Origin: an uncultured Cellvibrio sp.
Lineage (GTDB): Bacteria; Pseudomonadota; Gammaproteobacteria; Pseudomonadales; Cellvibrionaceae
NCBI GenBank assembly: GCA_946480695.1
Contig: CAMLKG010000005.1
Span: 99,354-163,353 of the forward strand
Reading direction: 5' to 3'
DNA: 64,000 nt
Shown here: piece after piece, positions 8,796 to 17,683 of the stretch
Layout: each line of letters opens with the position of its first letter
How positions within the stretch are numbered: the stretch's first letter is position 1
Translations under genes and position numbers: made by a program
The notes under the pieces: generated by a model
The model's database searches: none
The model's input: the letters and a program-made list of their open reading frames with translations, nothing else
What the model was told of the DNA's origin: nothing

Positions 8796-9110
8796 TCAAC
8801 CCTGCGCTGCAATAAGTTCTTTAACGATTGCGCTGCATGCCTGGTTTGAAACCTGGATTTTCAGCGTCTCCGTACCCGTGAAATAAAATAGATAACACAC
8901 TTTTTTATCCGAACCACCAACCAGGCGCTTGATGTCTATCGCGCTGACAACCTGGTAATCATATTCTGCGTCGGCAGCGTTTTTGGCGATATTAAGTTTC
9001 ACATAGCCTTTTCCGATGGCTTCGACACTCTCTACGCGCTCAGGCATACGGCCGGCGAAGGCACCTGTGGATACTGAAAGCATTACGAGTAAAGCGCTGA
9101 GTTTTTTCAT
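8796..9110 (-). CDS. small periplasmic protein of unknown function
   Basis: A 104-residue product with a clean signal peptide (MKKLSALLVMLSVSTGAFA). The mature part is about 85 residues, mixed alpha/beta, with two cysteines (KVCYLF and NQACSAI) that could form a disulfide. The start ATG 9110 is preferred over ATG 9122 because it begins the signal peptide and has GGAAACGG upstream. It lies 42 bases after the oxidoreductase gene on the same strand and may share its transcript. No family was recognised. Confidence 0.6.
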   Translation of the reverse strand: MKKLSALLVMLSVSTGAFAGRMPERVESVEAIGKGYVKLNIAKNAADAEYDYQVVSAIDIKRLVGGSDKKVCYLFYFTGTETLKIQVSNQACSAIVKELIAAQG

Positions 9111-9152
9111 TACCGTTTCCAATGGATTTCCGAAGAGTTTTACCTGGCGGGA

Positions 9153-10190
9153 TCATAAATAAATTAATGTTTGCTGCTGCGCGCTTTCCTGGCCTGCCAG
9201 TAGTATTTCCACGCCGAGTAATGATTGCCCGGGTAAAAAAGCAAGCGGGGCTGTTCCGGTAATGGCATCCGCTATATTTTTATAATACAACTCATAACAA
9301 CCGGGCCGCCCGGCAATACGCTGGCGTTGCGATTCGCCATCCTTATGGGTGTGGAGAATCCCGTAATTATCTTCCCCCGGTTGCGCCCAACCCGGCATAC
9401 CGGGAACTATGCCGCGCATCATTTGGCTTTCCTGTACATCCTGCCCGAATTTCAGGAATGAGCCCCTGTCGCCATGAATGGAAACCGTTGCGCCTTTTTC
9501 ACTGACGTAGGTACTGGAACGCAAGATTACGCGCATATCCGTGTAATGGAAAATCGTGTTGAAATAATCCGTAGAACCTTGCGCGCGCCGCAGGCTACGC
9601 ATATCCGCATAGACTGCGGAGGGCTTCCCGAATAAACACAACATGGAATCCACCATATGGATACCCAAATCAAACCAGGTGCCTGAGCCGGGTAAATTAT
9701 CTTCCTTCCATTTCTTATGGGTAATGTTCGTACGATAACGATCATAATGCCATTCCACTTCCACGATACGCCCCAAGTCCCCGGCCTGGATAATGTGTTG
9801 CGCATCCAAATGATCGCTTTCCAGGCGTTTGTTCTGGAACACCGAGAGAATACAATTTTGTTGTTGTGCCAGGGCTATTAAATCGTTGCCTTCCATCAAG
9901 CTTAGGGTAAAAGGTTTTTCAACTATGACATGTTTACCGGCCAGCATGGCCGCCTTCGCCATAGGGTAGTGAAATTCGTTAGGTGTATTCACTACCACCA
10001 GGTGAAGCTCCGGGTCGGCAATTAATTCATCAAACGTTTTTACAATATTTACCTGCGGATAATCGACCAATGCGGTGGGCTCATTGCGCTGCAAGATACT
10101 GTGGAGCTTAAGGCGCGGTTCGGCCGTAATCAGCGGTGCATGGAATACTTTACCGGACATGCCATAGGAACAAAGTGCAACATTTAACAT
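9153..10190 (-). CDS. Gfo/Idh/MocA family NAD(P)-dependent oxidoreductase
   Basis: A 345-residue cytoplasmic dehydrogenase, usually acting on sugars or cyclitols. The N-terminal Rossmann fold is MLNVALCSYGMSGKVFHAPL; the catalytic lysine motif is VIVEKPF at about residue 94; the C-terminal substrate domain contains WFDLGIHMVDSMLC with the expected His. It resembles the E. coli YdgJ/YhhX branch. It precedes a small periplasmic protein by 42 bases. Substrate is unknown. Confidence 0.85.
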   Translation of the reverse strand: MLNVALCSYGMSGKVFHAPLITAEPRLKLHSILQRNEPTALVDYPQVNIVKTFDELIADPELHLVVVNTPNEFHYPMAKAAMLAGKHVIVEKPFTLSLMEGNDLIALAQQQNCILSVFQNKRLESDHLDAQHIIQAGDLGRIVEVEWHYDRYRTNITHKKWKEDNLPGSGTWFDLGIHMVDSMLCLFGKPSAVYADMRSLRRAQGSTDYFNTIFHYTDMRVILRSSTYVSEKGATVSIHGDRGSFLKFGQDVQESQMMRGIVPGMPGWAQPGEDNYGILHTHKDGESQRQRIAGRPGCYELYYKNIADAITGTAPLAFLPGQSLLGVEILLAGQESAQQQTLIYL

Positions 10191-10239
10191 GGGATTGGGT
10201 GTTTCTCATTAATTGTTTTTTTAAACCAGGCTCGACCCT

Positions 10240-10707
10240 TTACGGATTTTCATGGGTGCGGGCGCGCGGTTTTAATTTGATATAAACACGCCGCCTTACC
10301 TGGGCGACAAGTTGGCCATTGTCGTCTTTAATATCCACCAGGAATTCGGGGATATATTTTTCCCCGTTGGCAGTTTTTGCGCGAATGTCTTCGATAATTC
10401 CATCGGTAATTTTAAAGTGCGCATGGACATGGGTTTTACCGGGGGCGATGTAATCTATCTCAGCATGTTTGTCCCACACAAAATAATCGCGCCCCAGGTT
10501 GGTCATGAGCATTAACATATACCAGGGATCAGTCATGGACACTAAGCTGCCCCCATATTGGGTGCCGACATAATTCCGGTTATACCAACGCAGCTTTAAA
10601 GTTACATGGGTTTCTTTGTAATCCGCGGAGAGATACGTAACTTTAATGCCGGAAAAGAAAAGTGGCGGCCAGAGATTGACAATGATTTTGAATAAACCTG
10701 CTTTCAT
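10240..10707 (-). CDS. hotdog-fold thioesterase-like protein (DUF4442)
   Basis: A 155-residue protein fitting the DUF4442/YiiD C-terminal hotdog group: IKVTYLSADYKETHVTLKL, NRNYVGTQYGGSLVSM and YIAPGKTHVHAHF. These relatives are presumed acyl-CoA or acyl-ACP thioesterases, and no activity is established. The typical helix 'hot dog' segment is YGGSLVSMTDPWYMLML. It seems to be a single gene; ATG 10707 is used. Confidence 0.7.
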   Translation of the reverse strand: MKAGLFKIIVNLWPPLFFSGIKVTYLSADYKETHVTLKLRWYNRNYVGTQYGGSLVSMTDPWYMLMLMTNLGRDYFVWDKHAEIDYIAPGKTHVHAHFKITDGIIEDIRAKTANGEKYIPEFLVDIKDDNGQLVAQVRRRVYIKLKPRARTHENP

Positions 10708-10837
10708 GTCGGTATTCCATTAGCAGAACTTCAGTTCGCCCCTGCTTGCGGGTTATTAATTGAGACGCGTCGTCAATACATTTATGTGGCCCAGTCCCGG
10801 TTGCCCCGGCAAGGTTCTCTTAAACGATTCGTTAAAA

Positions 10838-11632
10838 TCACACCACCCGCTTGCGCGGGATAATTACAACGCCTTCATCGCGACAATCCACATAGGCGCT
10901 AATACCATAGACCTGTTGCAAATTGCCAGTGGTCAGTACCTGCACGGGTTCTCCATCGGCAACCACGTTTCCCTGGTGGATCAATACCAACCGTGAACAG
11001 AAACGTGCAGCCAAACTTAAATCATGCAAGGCCGCAAACACAGAGCCGCCCTGCCGCGCGTGTTCCGCCAATAATTCCATCATGTGTAATTGATGGTAAG
11101 GGTCGAGCGCCGCGATAGGTTCATCGGCCAAAATAATTTCCGGCTCACCCGCAAACACCCGGGCCAACAAGCTGCGCTGCAACTCGCCACCGGAAAGTGT
11201 AGTCACTATTCGGTGGCGCAACGGTGTTAACTCGGTCATTTCCAGGGCGCGCGCTATGGCATGGGTATCCTGTGGTGACTTGCGGCCCAATGGTTTGTGC
11301 CAGGGCGCGCGGCCCAATCCAACCAGGTGTTCAACTTGCAAGGGCCAGGCCGGGGCTTCCTGCTGGGGCAAATAGGCAAGTAATTGCGCGCGTACGCGAT
11401 CGGGTAGCTGTTGCATAGGCACAGCCGGGTAAGTGCTGTTACTGATACTGACTTGTCCCGCATCCGCTTTATGTAAACCCGCAAGGATACGTAACAGCGA
11501 ACTCTTGCCCGCACCGTTCGGGCCAATCAGCCCGACAAATTCACCGGGAGATAAGTGCGCATCCACGTGATTAATAATCATGGTTTTATCGCGGGAGAAT
11601 TGAATACTACGAGCCGTAAGTGTGGTTGCCAT
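10838..11632 (-). CDS. iron/heme/cobalamin-type ABC transporter ATP-binding protein
   Basis: Drives import through the FecCD-type permease encoded just upstream. Walker A is GPNGAGKSS (about residues 38-46), the signature LSGGELQRS, Walker B IILADEPIAALD and the switch His in ALHDLSLAA. The start ATG 11632 overlaps the permease stop in TAATG, showing translational coupling; an earlier in-frame start at 11641 is less likely. Length 264 fits HmuV/BtuD/FecE relatives. HmuV is the closest impression but the substrate is unproven. Confidence 0.85.
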   Translation of the reverse strand: MATTLTARSIQFSRDKTMIINHVDAHLSPGEFVGLIGPNGAGKSSLLRILAGLHKADAGQVSISNSTYPAVPMQQLPDRVRAQLLAYLPQQEAPAWPLQVEHLVGLGRAPWHKPLGRKSPQDTHAIARALEMTELTPLRHRIVTTLSGGELQRSLLARVFAGEPEIILADEPIAALDPYHQLHMMELLAEHARQGGSVFAALHDLSLAARFCSRLVLIHQGNVVADGEPVQVLTTGNLQQVYGISAYVDCRDEGVVIIPRKRVV

Positions 11633-12633
11633 TATGCCCACCGTGACCGGGTTTTCAGGATCAGCAAGAGGAAAAACGGCGCACCGATTAATGAAGTAAC
11701 CACACCGATTTTCAATTCGCGCGCGCTATCGAACTGGCGCACCAAAATATCGGCGAGCACCAGCAATAAAGCGCCGCCGAGCGCACTGGCAAACATCAGC
11801 CGGCCGGGGCGGTAACCGACAAAAGGGCGCAACAAATGCGGGATAACCAAACCGATAAAACCAATCGCACCGCTCACCGCCACGCAGGCGCCCACACCGA
11901 TGGAAATACCAAATAACAAGATCGCGCGCTCGCGGTGATTATTAAAGCCCAATGAACGCGCGCTATCTTCACCCAGACTAAGCGCATCCAGGAAGCGGCT
12001 GCGGCTTAACATCATCATCCAGCTAATAATTGCCAGGGGCAATGCGATGCCCACATGATCAAAATGGCGATTCGCCAATGAACCCAGCAACCAAAATACA
12101 ATTTCCTGCATGGCATACAAACTGGGCGCAAAATTCAATGCGACGGCAATAAAGGCAACCATGATCGAACTCATCGCGGTTCCCGCCAAAATCAAGGCGA
12201 GCATACTGCTGTGCAAGCCAGCCAACACATACACCATCAATAAAGTGAACAGCGCCCCGACAATTGCCGCACCCGGCAACCAATACCATGCGGCACCGGC
12301 GATACCGAAATACAGGGTGCATATTGCACCGAAGGCCGCACCGCTGCTCACCCCCAAAACACCGGGGTCCGCGAGCGGATTGCGCAACAAGCCCTGCATA
12401 GCGGCGCCCGCCATTCCCAGGGTTGCACCAATCACTAACGCGAGGATCAATCGCGGTAAACGGATTTGCCCGATGACATTGGCGGCGAGGCTTTGCTCAC
12501 CCTTGAAAAAATCTTGCAATCCGGCGATGACACCAATATCGGCAAGGCCGGTATTAAGCGCAATCACCGAGGCTGCAACCAATGCAACGATCAATGCTCC
12601 GGTTAATACCGCGAATGGAATTTGAATTCTCAA
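11632..12633 (-). CDS. FecCD-family ABC transporter permease
   Basis: A 333-residue inner-membrane protein with about ten transmembrane helices, the BtuC/FecC/HmuU architecture. Family marks are IRLPRLILALVIGATLG near residue 57, GLLRNPLADPGVLGVSSGAA, and the coupling-helix region GAIGFIGLVIPHLLR before PGRLMFASALGGALLL. It sits between the binding protein (17 bases upstream) and the ATPase (overlapping). Together they import an iron chelate, heme or a corrinoid from the periplasm. Confidence 0.88.
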   Translation of the reverse strand: MRIQIPFAVLTGALIVALVAASVIALNTGLADIGVIAGLQDFFKGEQSLAANVIGQIRLPRLILALVIGATLGMAGAAMQGLLRNPLADPGVLGVSSGAAFGAICTLYFGIAGAAWYWLPGAAIVGALFTLLMVYVLAGLHSSMLALILAGTAMSSIMVAFIAVALNFAPSLYAMQEIVFWLLGSLANRHFDHVGIALPLAIISWMMMLSRSRFLDALSLGEDSARSLGFNNHRERAILLFGISIGVGACVAVSGAIGFIGLVIPHLLRPFVGYRPGRLMFASALGGALLLVLADILVRQFDSARELKIGVVTSLIGAPFFLLLILKTRSRWA

Positions 12634-12650
12634 ATCAGGTTCCTGTGAAA

Positions 12651-13514
12651 TTATTGAGCTAATGCTTGTTTCAACGTGAATGCCACATCGCCGATAACCG
12701 ATGCGGCACAGCCGGACAAACCCGCCGGTAAAACCACGATTTTAAATTCGGCATTTTTTAATGCCGGGTGCGCAAGGTATTCACGCGCGAGGGAAAAAGC
12801 TTCATCCTGGCCTTTTTCTATAATTAAAATGTGCGGCTTTGCACTGAGCAGCAATTCAAGGTCAAGTTGGTTAAACCCGAACATACCACGCTCGGCAGCC
12901 AGGTTCCGCAATCCGGCCAGCTGCATTAATTCATGTTCTAAAGTGCCGTCACCGATAACCACACCATTGGCTGAATACCAAAACGCGGTGAGCGGGGCGT
13001 TAGCTTTGCTTGCCGATTGCAATTCCGCAACCTGGAAATTGATTTTTTCCACCATCTGCTGCGCGTTTGCCTGCGCACCCACCATCCCCGCCAGTTGCAC
13101 GATTTGGTTATTAATATCGCTTAATGTGCGCGGCAAGGGTAAACGCTCCACGCGCTTGCCCAGTTTCTGTAACAAGTCGATTGCACCGGGCGCATCAAAC
13201 TCACCGGCGAAAATGACCTCGGGTTGCTGCGGTACTATTTCTTCCGCCAGGCCGTGATTCAGCGGCACACCCCGAACCTGGTCCGCAATAGGCGACCATA
13301 GGGGATTCGCGGTGAGGTAACTGATGGAAACCAACCGTTCGTGCGCAACCAATTCCCACAATAATTGGTCGATGCAAATATTCAGTGAGGCTATTCGCCG
13401 GGGTGCCGGCGCAGGTGATGCGGGTACAGGTGCGGTTTGCGCGGCAACAGTGAGCGCGAAAATGGAAAATAAAAAGCCCATCAAATAATGGATGGGCTTG
13501 CCTATTTGCAACAC
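12651..13514 (-). CDS. periplasmic binding protein of a siderophore/heme/B12 ABC importer
   Basis: A BtuF/TroA-fold protein (class III helical-backbone binding protein): RIASLNICIDQLLWELV, PLWSPIADQVRGV, EEIVPQQPEVIFAG and the C-terminal lobe. Residues 1-27 look like a signal peptide (LMGFLFSIFALTVAAQ). The start is uncertain. GTG 13514 has AAGG, within the ROK stop region, eight bases upstream; ATG 13481 lies inside a terminator-like hairpin; TTG 13532 would overlap the ROK gene. Coupling to ROK translation is likely. Substrate class is not resolved, and no TonB receptor is adjacent. Confidence 0.78.
   Translation of the reverse strand: MLQIGKPIHYLMGFLFSIFALTVAAQTAPVPASPAPAPRRIASLNICIDQLLWELVAHERLVSISYLTANPLWSPIADQVRGVPLNHGLAEEIVPQQPEVIFAGEFDAPGAIDLLQKLGKRVERLPLPRTLSDINNQIVQLAGMVGAQANAQQMVEKINFQVAELQSASKANAPLTAFWYSANGVVIGDGTLEHELMQLAGLRNLAAERGMFGFNQLDLELLLSAKPHILIIEKGQDEAFSLAREYLAHPALKNAEFKIVVLPAGLSGCAASVIGDVAFTLKQALAQ
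13464..13499 (-). terminator. terminator-like hairpin overlapping the start of the binding-protein gene
   Basis: AAGCCCATC (13474-13482) and GATGGGCTT (13491-13499) form a perfect 9-bp stem with an 8-base loop. On the minus strand the stem is followed by TTTTTATTTT. It lies 26 bases after the ROK stop codon and within the 5' end of the binding-protein gene, so it may terminate ROK transcripts unless ribosomes cover it. Confidence 0.6.
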
Positions 13515-13524
13515 CGCACATGCC

Positions 13525-14436
13525 TTACACAATTGGATTCAACCAGGCTGCACCGCGCACGCCGCTGGAATCCCCGTGCATCGCCTGCACCACCGGCGTA
13601 TCGCATTCGCGCCCGAAGACATAGTGCGGCAGTAATTTGGGGATTTCGGTATAAATCGCGGCGATATTGGAGGCACCACCCCCCAGGACAATAATGTCCG
13701 GGTCCATTACGTTAATGATGGTGGCAAGCCCGCGCGCGAGTTGGTCGAAATAATTAGCCAGGACTTCTTTCGCCAGGGAATCGCCCTGCTCCGCAAGCGC
13801 CACTATATCCGGGCCGCTGAGTTTTTCACCAGTGATTAACTGGTACGAAAGGCACAGGCCGGTGCCGGATAAAAAAGTTTCCTGGCATCCCGCCTTTCCG
13901 CAATAACACGGACGCGCATTCAATTCCGCTTCGGATGTCCAGGCCAGCGGATTATGCCCCCACTCACCCGCTACCCCATTGGGGCCGACAACCGGTTGGC
14001 CCTTGTAAGCCACACCGGCACCGCAACCCGTGCCAAGGATACCGGCGAACACCAGGCCATACCCGCGCCCTGCACCATCGGTCGCTTCGGATACCGCGAG
14101 GCAATTGGCGTCATTGGTAACTTTCACATCGCGGCCCAGGCAGGCGGATAAATCACCCTGGAAAGGTTTACCGTTTAGCCAGGTGGAATTGGCATTTTTC
14201 ACAAAACCCGTTTTACGCGACAGGGTACCGGGGATACCGATGCCCACCGGCAAGTTAGCTTGCCCTGCTTCCGCCTCCGCCTGGGCAACCAAACCGGCGA
14301 TATCACGCAAGGTTGCTTGATAGTCGTCGCGTACGGTGGGAATACGGGTACGGAATAGCTCCTGGCTACTGCCATTGAGCAGGATGACCTCGGTTTTGGT
14401 GCCGCCGAGGTCGATGCCAATACGGTAATCGGTCAT
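13525..14436 (-). CDS. ROK-family sugar kinase (fructokinase/Mak- or NagK-like)
   Basis: Phosphorylates a free hexose with ATP in the cytoplasm. The start MTDYRIGIDLGGTKTE begins with the phosphate-binding DLGGTKTE loop; the longer frame to 14511 adds nothing conserved. Other marks are VTNDANCLAVSE with the catalytic Asp, GILGTGCGAGV, the ROK zinc motif CYCGKAGCQE, and VLGGGASN near the end. Length 303 fits. It is followed by the ABC importer genes with overlapping translation signals; the functional link is unclear. Fructose, mannose or GlcNAc are the likely substrates. Confidence 0.85.
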   Translation of the reverse strand: MTDYRIGIDLGGTKTEVILLNGSSQELFRTRIPTVRDDYQATLRDIAGLVAQAEAEAGQANLPVGIGIPGTLSRKTGFVKNANSTWLNGKPFQGDLSACLGRDVKVTNDANCLAVSEATDGAGRGYGLVFAGILGTGCGAGVAYKGQPVVGPNGVAGEWGHNPLAWTSEAELNARPCYCGKAGCQETFLSGTGLCLSYQLITGEKLSGPDIVALAEQGDSLAKEVLANYFDQLARGLATIINVMDPDIIVLGGGASNIAAIYTEIPKLLPHYVFGRECDTPVVQAMHGDSSGVRGAAWLNPIV

Positions 14437-14612
14437 AGGAATCAGTCTGTTAGCGAAATGATCAAGGGAAAAGCGGGCGGGATTATAGGCGCTGCCCCCC
14501 GCGCACAGCAAATGCGTTGATGATCGGTTACATCCGGCATATAAGGCTGTCCGTGGCGAAACTGCCAGCGCGGGCTACACTGAACAGCATCTATAGTTGT
14601 GATTTAACCGAT

Positions 14613-14996
14613 ATGACCACTCCAAAAACCCATGGCGCCCGGGAGCGCCGTAAATTCAGTCGCATCCTGTTTGATGCCCATGTGGAATTAGCCCAGGGCG
14701 ATTGCCATTGGCGCGCCAGCCTGTTGGATATTTCACTGAGGGGCTTGCTGATCCAGCACCAATTGCCAAGCCAGATTAAAAAAAATGAACCCATCCTGGT
14801 GAAAATCCTGCTCTCGGATAACGCCAGCATAGCGATGACGGTGAGCGTAGCCCACCAGCATCACAACCAGACCGGTTTGATGTGTACCACTATCGATATT
14901 GATAGCGTCGGCCATTTGCGCCGCCTGATTGAACTGAATTTGGGCGATGCCGGCGCAGCGGAGCGCGAACTGAACGAATTAATGAGTGATTATTAA
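14613..14996 (+). CDS. PilZ-domain protein (c-di-GMP binding)
   Basis: A 127-residue single-domain PilZ protein. RRKFSR (about residues 12-17) gives the RxxxR di-GMP loop and DISLRG the D/NxSxxG motif, with correct spacing. The start ATG 14613 (MTTPKTHG) is chosen because the domain begins right after; the frame extends back to 14517 without conserved content. Followed after 33 bases by another PilZ gene and a periplasmic binding-protein gene, suggesting one c-di-GMP-linked operon. Confidence 0.82.
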   Translation: MTTPKTHGARERRKFSRILFDAHVELAQGDCHWRASLLDISLRGLLIQHQLPSQIKKNEPILVKILLSDNASIAMTVSVAHQHHNQTGLMCTTIDIDSVGHLRRLIELNLGDAGAAERELNELMSDY

Positions 14997-15029
14997 TTCG
15001 GCCCCTACCCTTGCGGAGTGGATAGACGA

Positions 15030-15404
15030 ATGAGCAACCCATTTATTACACCTGCCGACGAACCGCCCGAGGAGAAGCGCAAGTATGCGCGCTTCCCACT
15101 GCGCGCGATTGCCGAATTGCAATATTCCACCAAAAGCTGGGAGGCGCATGTGCTGGATATTTCCGAATCCGGTGCGCGCCTGGTCATCTTGCAAGAACAC
15201 CTGCTGCAAAAGGGCGACCCGTTGCGGGTACATATCCACCTGGATGAGTTGAACCTGGTTACCTCCAACAAAAAAATGCTTAACCTGCACGGCCGATTGA
15301 TCCATGTTCGCGAGCAGCACCTGGGTTTTGAATTCCAACCCGACGCCCCCGCCGACAGGACCTTGCTCTACGAATTACTGACGCTGATAGAAAACGACCT
15401 TTAA
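15030..15404 (+). CDS. PilZ-domain protein (c-di-GMP binding), second copy
   Basis: A 124-residue PilZ protein with RKYARF and DISESG as ligand motifs, followed by LHGRLIHVREQHLGFEF, the last strands of the barrel. It is a diverged tandem relative of the preceding gene. ATG 15030 is chosen, with GGAG eleven bases upstream; GTG 15018 is an alternative. The downstream binding-protein gene starts 13 bases after its stop, so co-transcription is likely. Confidence 0.82.
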   Translation: MSNPFITPADEPPEEKRKYARFPLRAIAELQYSTKSWEAHVLDISESGARLVILQEHLLQKGDPLRVHIHLDELNLVTSNKKMLNLHGRLIHVREQHLGFEFQPDAPADRTLLYELLTLIENDL

Positions 15405-15417
15405 CGCTGTAAATACT

Positions 15418-16263
15418 ATGCCTAACACTTTGCGCGTCCTTTGCGCTTTGTTACTGCTGGTTAGCGGTTCGACAAGCTACGCGAGCCCGCCCATACCCTT
15501 GATTATTCCCCCACCCCAGGCGATGGAGCCGGAGGCTACCGGCATTTATTATGAAAAAGCCTTACAGCTCGCGCTGGCTAAAACGGCAAGTCCCGCCGAC
15601 GCAATGCCCGGTAATGGGACGGAATACAAAATTACCTATCACCACCAGGTAGTCGGGCGGGAACGTTATCGCTTGTTAGTCAAGCAGGGCGTGGTGGATG
15701 TCATGTGGAGCAGCACTAATAACGCGCGCGAAAGGGAATTGGTTCCGGTGAAATTTAATTTACTGCGAGGCATTAACGAGTATCGGGTTTTATTAATTCG
15801 AAAGGATGACCAACCCAGGTTTGATAAGGTCAAAACCCTGGCAGACCTGCGCCAATTCAGGATCGGTTCCGGTACTCACTGGAGCGATACCGCTATTTAT
15901 AAGCACAACAATTTGCCGCTGGTGACCAGTTTCGCATTTGACACCATGTTCAAGATGCTCGCCGCCAAACGTTTTGATTATATGGCGCGCAGCCTGCAAG
16001 AAATTGACGGCGAACTGGCAACCTATGGGCACCTGGGGTTGGCGGTTGAAAAAAACCTGATGATCCATTACCCCCAGCCGATTTATTTTTTCCTGAACAA
16101 AGATAACCACGCCCTGGCGAAACGCATCGAGCGGGGATTGTTGTTAGCCGAGGAAGACGGCAGCCTGCACGAACTTTTTATGACGATTCCCAGCTTCCGC
16201 ACCGCAGAGGAAAGATTGCGCCATATAAACCACCGCATCATTGAACTCCGTCGCAATGATTAA
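15418..16263 (+). CDS. periplasmic solute-binding-like protein (type 2 fold)
   Basis: A signal peptide (residues 1-22, ending SYA) precedes a 260-residue periplasmic domain resembling family-3 solute-binding proteins: GIYYEKALQLAL, VDVMWSSTNNARERELVPV, YRVLLIRKDDQP and the hinge DLRQFRIGSGTHWSD. No permease or ATPase genes accompany it. Such orphans often act as sensory ligand binders. The preceding two PilZ genes suggest an input to c-di-GMP behaviour, which is inference. Confidence 0.72.
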   Translation: MPNTLRVLCALLLLVSGSTSYASPPIPLIIPPPQAMEPEATGIYYEKALQLALAKTASPADAMPGNGTEYKITYHHQVVGRERYRLLVKQGVVDVMWSSTNNARERELVPVKFNLLRGINEYRVLLIRKDDQPRFDKVKTLADLRQFRIGSGTHWSDTAIYKHNNLPLVTSFAFDTMFKMLAAKRFDYMARSLQEIDGELATYGHLGLAVEKNLMIHYPQPIYFFLNKDNHALAKRIERGLLLAEEDGSLHELFMTIPSFRTAEERLRHINHRIIELRRND

Positions 16264-16284
16264 CGGCCAGAACGCAATCCACCG

Positions 16285-17655
16285 TTAAAGCGCGTCCAAT
16301 GCTTCCTGCAAATTCCTGACAGCTACCACCTCGATACCCAGGTTTTTTTCACGCGGTGCATTGGCAATCGGCACTATTGCGCGCTTAAAACCATGCTTGG
16401 CGGCTTCACGCAAACGTTCGTGGCCACTGGGAACGGGACGGATTTCACCCGACAAGCCCACTTCCCCGAAAACAATTAAATCCTGCGGCAAAATGCGGTC
16501 GCGGAAACTCGAAACAATCGCCAGCAATACCGCGAGGTCGGCGCTGGTTTCCATGACTTTTACACCACCCACCACGTTTACGAACACGTCCTGGTCGCCC
16601 ACCATAATGCCACCGTGCCGATGCAAAACGGCGAGCAACATCGCAAGGCGGTTTTGGTCCATACCCACCGCAACGCGGCGCGGGTTGCCCAGGTGGCTGT
16701 CATCCACCAGGGCCTGGATTTCAATCAATAACGGACGCGTACCTTCCCACATCACCATAACCACCGAACCCGGTGCCGCATCTTCCGCGCGTTGCAAAAA
16801 AATAGCCGATGGATTGTTGACTTCGCGCATACCCTGTTCGGTCATGGCAAACACACCGAGTTCGTTTACCGCACCAAAGCGATTTTTATTGCCGCGTAAT
16901 GTACGGAAGCGTGAATCGTTATCGCCCTCCAGTAAAATGGAACAGTCGATCATGTGCTCCAGCACTTTCGGGCCGGCAAGCGAGCCATCCTTGGTAACAT
17001 GGCCGACCAGGATCAATACAGTGCCGGTTTGCTTGGCGAAACGCGTGAGGTAAGCGGCGCTCTCACGCACTTGCGACACCGAACCGGGCGCGGAGGAAAT
17101 ATCTTCCATGTGCATGACCTGGATGGAATCAATCACCATTACTTTCGGAGCGATCTGTTGCGCGGTTGCGCAAATGGTTTCCACACTGGTTTCGCTCAGC
17201 ATTTGTAATTTATCGGCAGGTAAACCCAAACGCTGGGCACGCATGGCGACCTGTTGCAGGGATTCCTCACCGGTGATGTAAAGCGCCGGCATAGCGCGCG
17301 CGAGGTTACACAGTGTTTGCAGGAGCAAGGTCGATTTTCCGGCGCCGGGATTACCGCCGATCAACACCACCGATCCCGGCACAAAACCGCCGCCGAGCAC
17401 GCGGTCAAACTCGCCGGTGCCGCTGCTGAAACGCGGAACATCGCTTAATGCAATTTCGGCGAGCGTCTGGATTTTATTGCCGGAGGCACCGCCGGCATAA
17501 CCTTCGAATTTTGCGGAACGGTTGGACGGTGTTGGCCCCAGGCGCACTTCGGTGATGGAATTCCACGCCCCGCATTCAGTGCATTGGCCCTGCCATTTCT
17601 TGTAATCCGCACCGCATTCGTTACAGACAAACGCGGTTTTGTTTTTAGTGCTCAC
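16285..17655 (-). CDS. radA: DNA repair protein RadA
   Basis: A RecA-like branch-migration ATPase of homologous recombination. The N-terminal zinc finger CNECGADYKKWQGQCTEC is intact; Walker A is GGNPGAGKST; the RadA-specific KNRFG motif is in RGNKNRFGAVNELG; the C-terminal part is the Lon-like domain (GEVGLSGEIRPV). The start GTG 17655 (first codons for STKNKTAF) has AGGA seven bases upstream; the frame runs back to 17676. It lies 28 bases after the sensor gene on the same strand. Confidence 0.95.
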   Translation of the reverse strand: MSTKNKTAFVCNECGADYKKWQGQCTECGAWNSITEVRLGPTPSNRSAKFEGYAGGASGNKIQTLAEIALSDVPRFSSGTGEFDRVLGGGFVPGSVVLIGGNPGAGKSTLLLQTLCNLARAMPALYITGEESLQQVAMRAQRLGLPADKLQMLSETSVETICATAQQIAPKVMVIDSIQVMHMEDISSAPGSVSQVRESAAYLTRFAKQTGTVLILVGHVTKDGSLAGPKVLEHMIDCSILLEGDNDSRFRTLRGNKNRFGAVNELGVFAMTEQGMREVNNPSAIFLQRAEDAAPGSVVMVMWEGTRPLLIEIQALVDDSHLGNPRRVAVGMDQNRLAMLLAVLHRHGGIMVGDQDVFVNVVGGVKVMETSADLAVLLAIVSSFRDRILPQDLIVFGEVGLSGEIRPVPSGHERLREAAKHGFKRAIVPIANAPREKNLGIEVVAVRNLQEALDAL

Positions 17656-17683
17656 AGTGGGTCCTTTTTTTAACAACGCTTCG

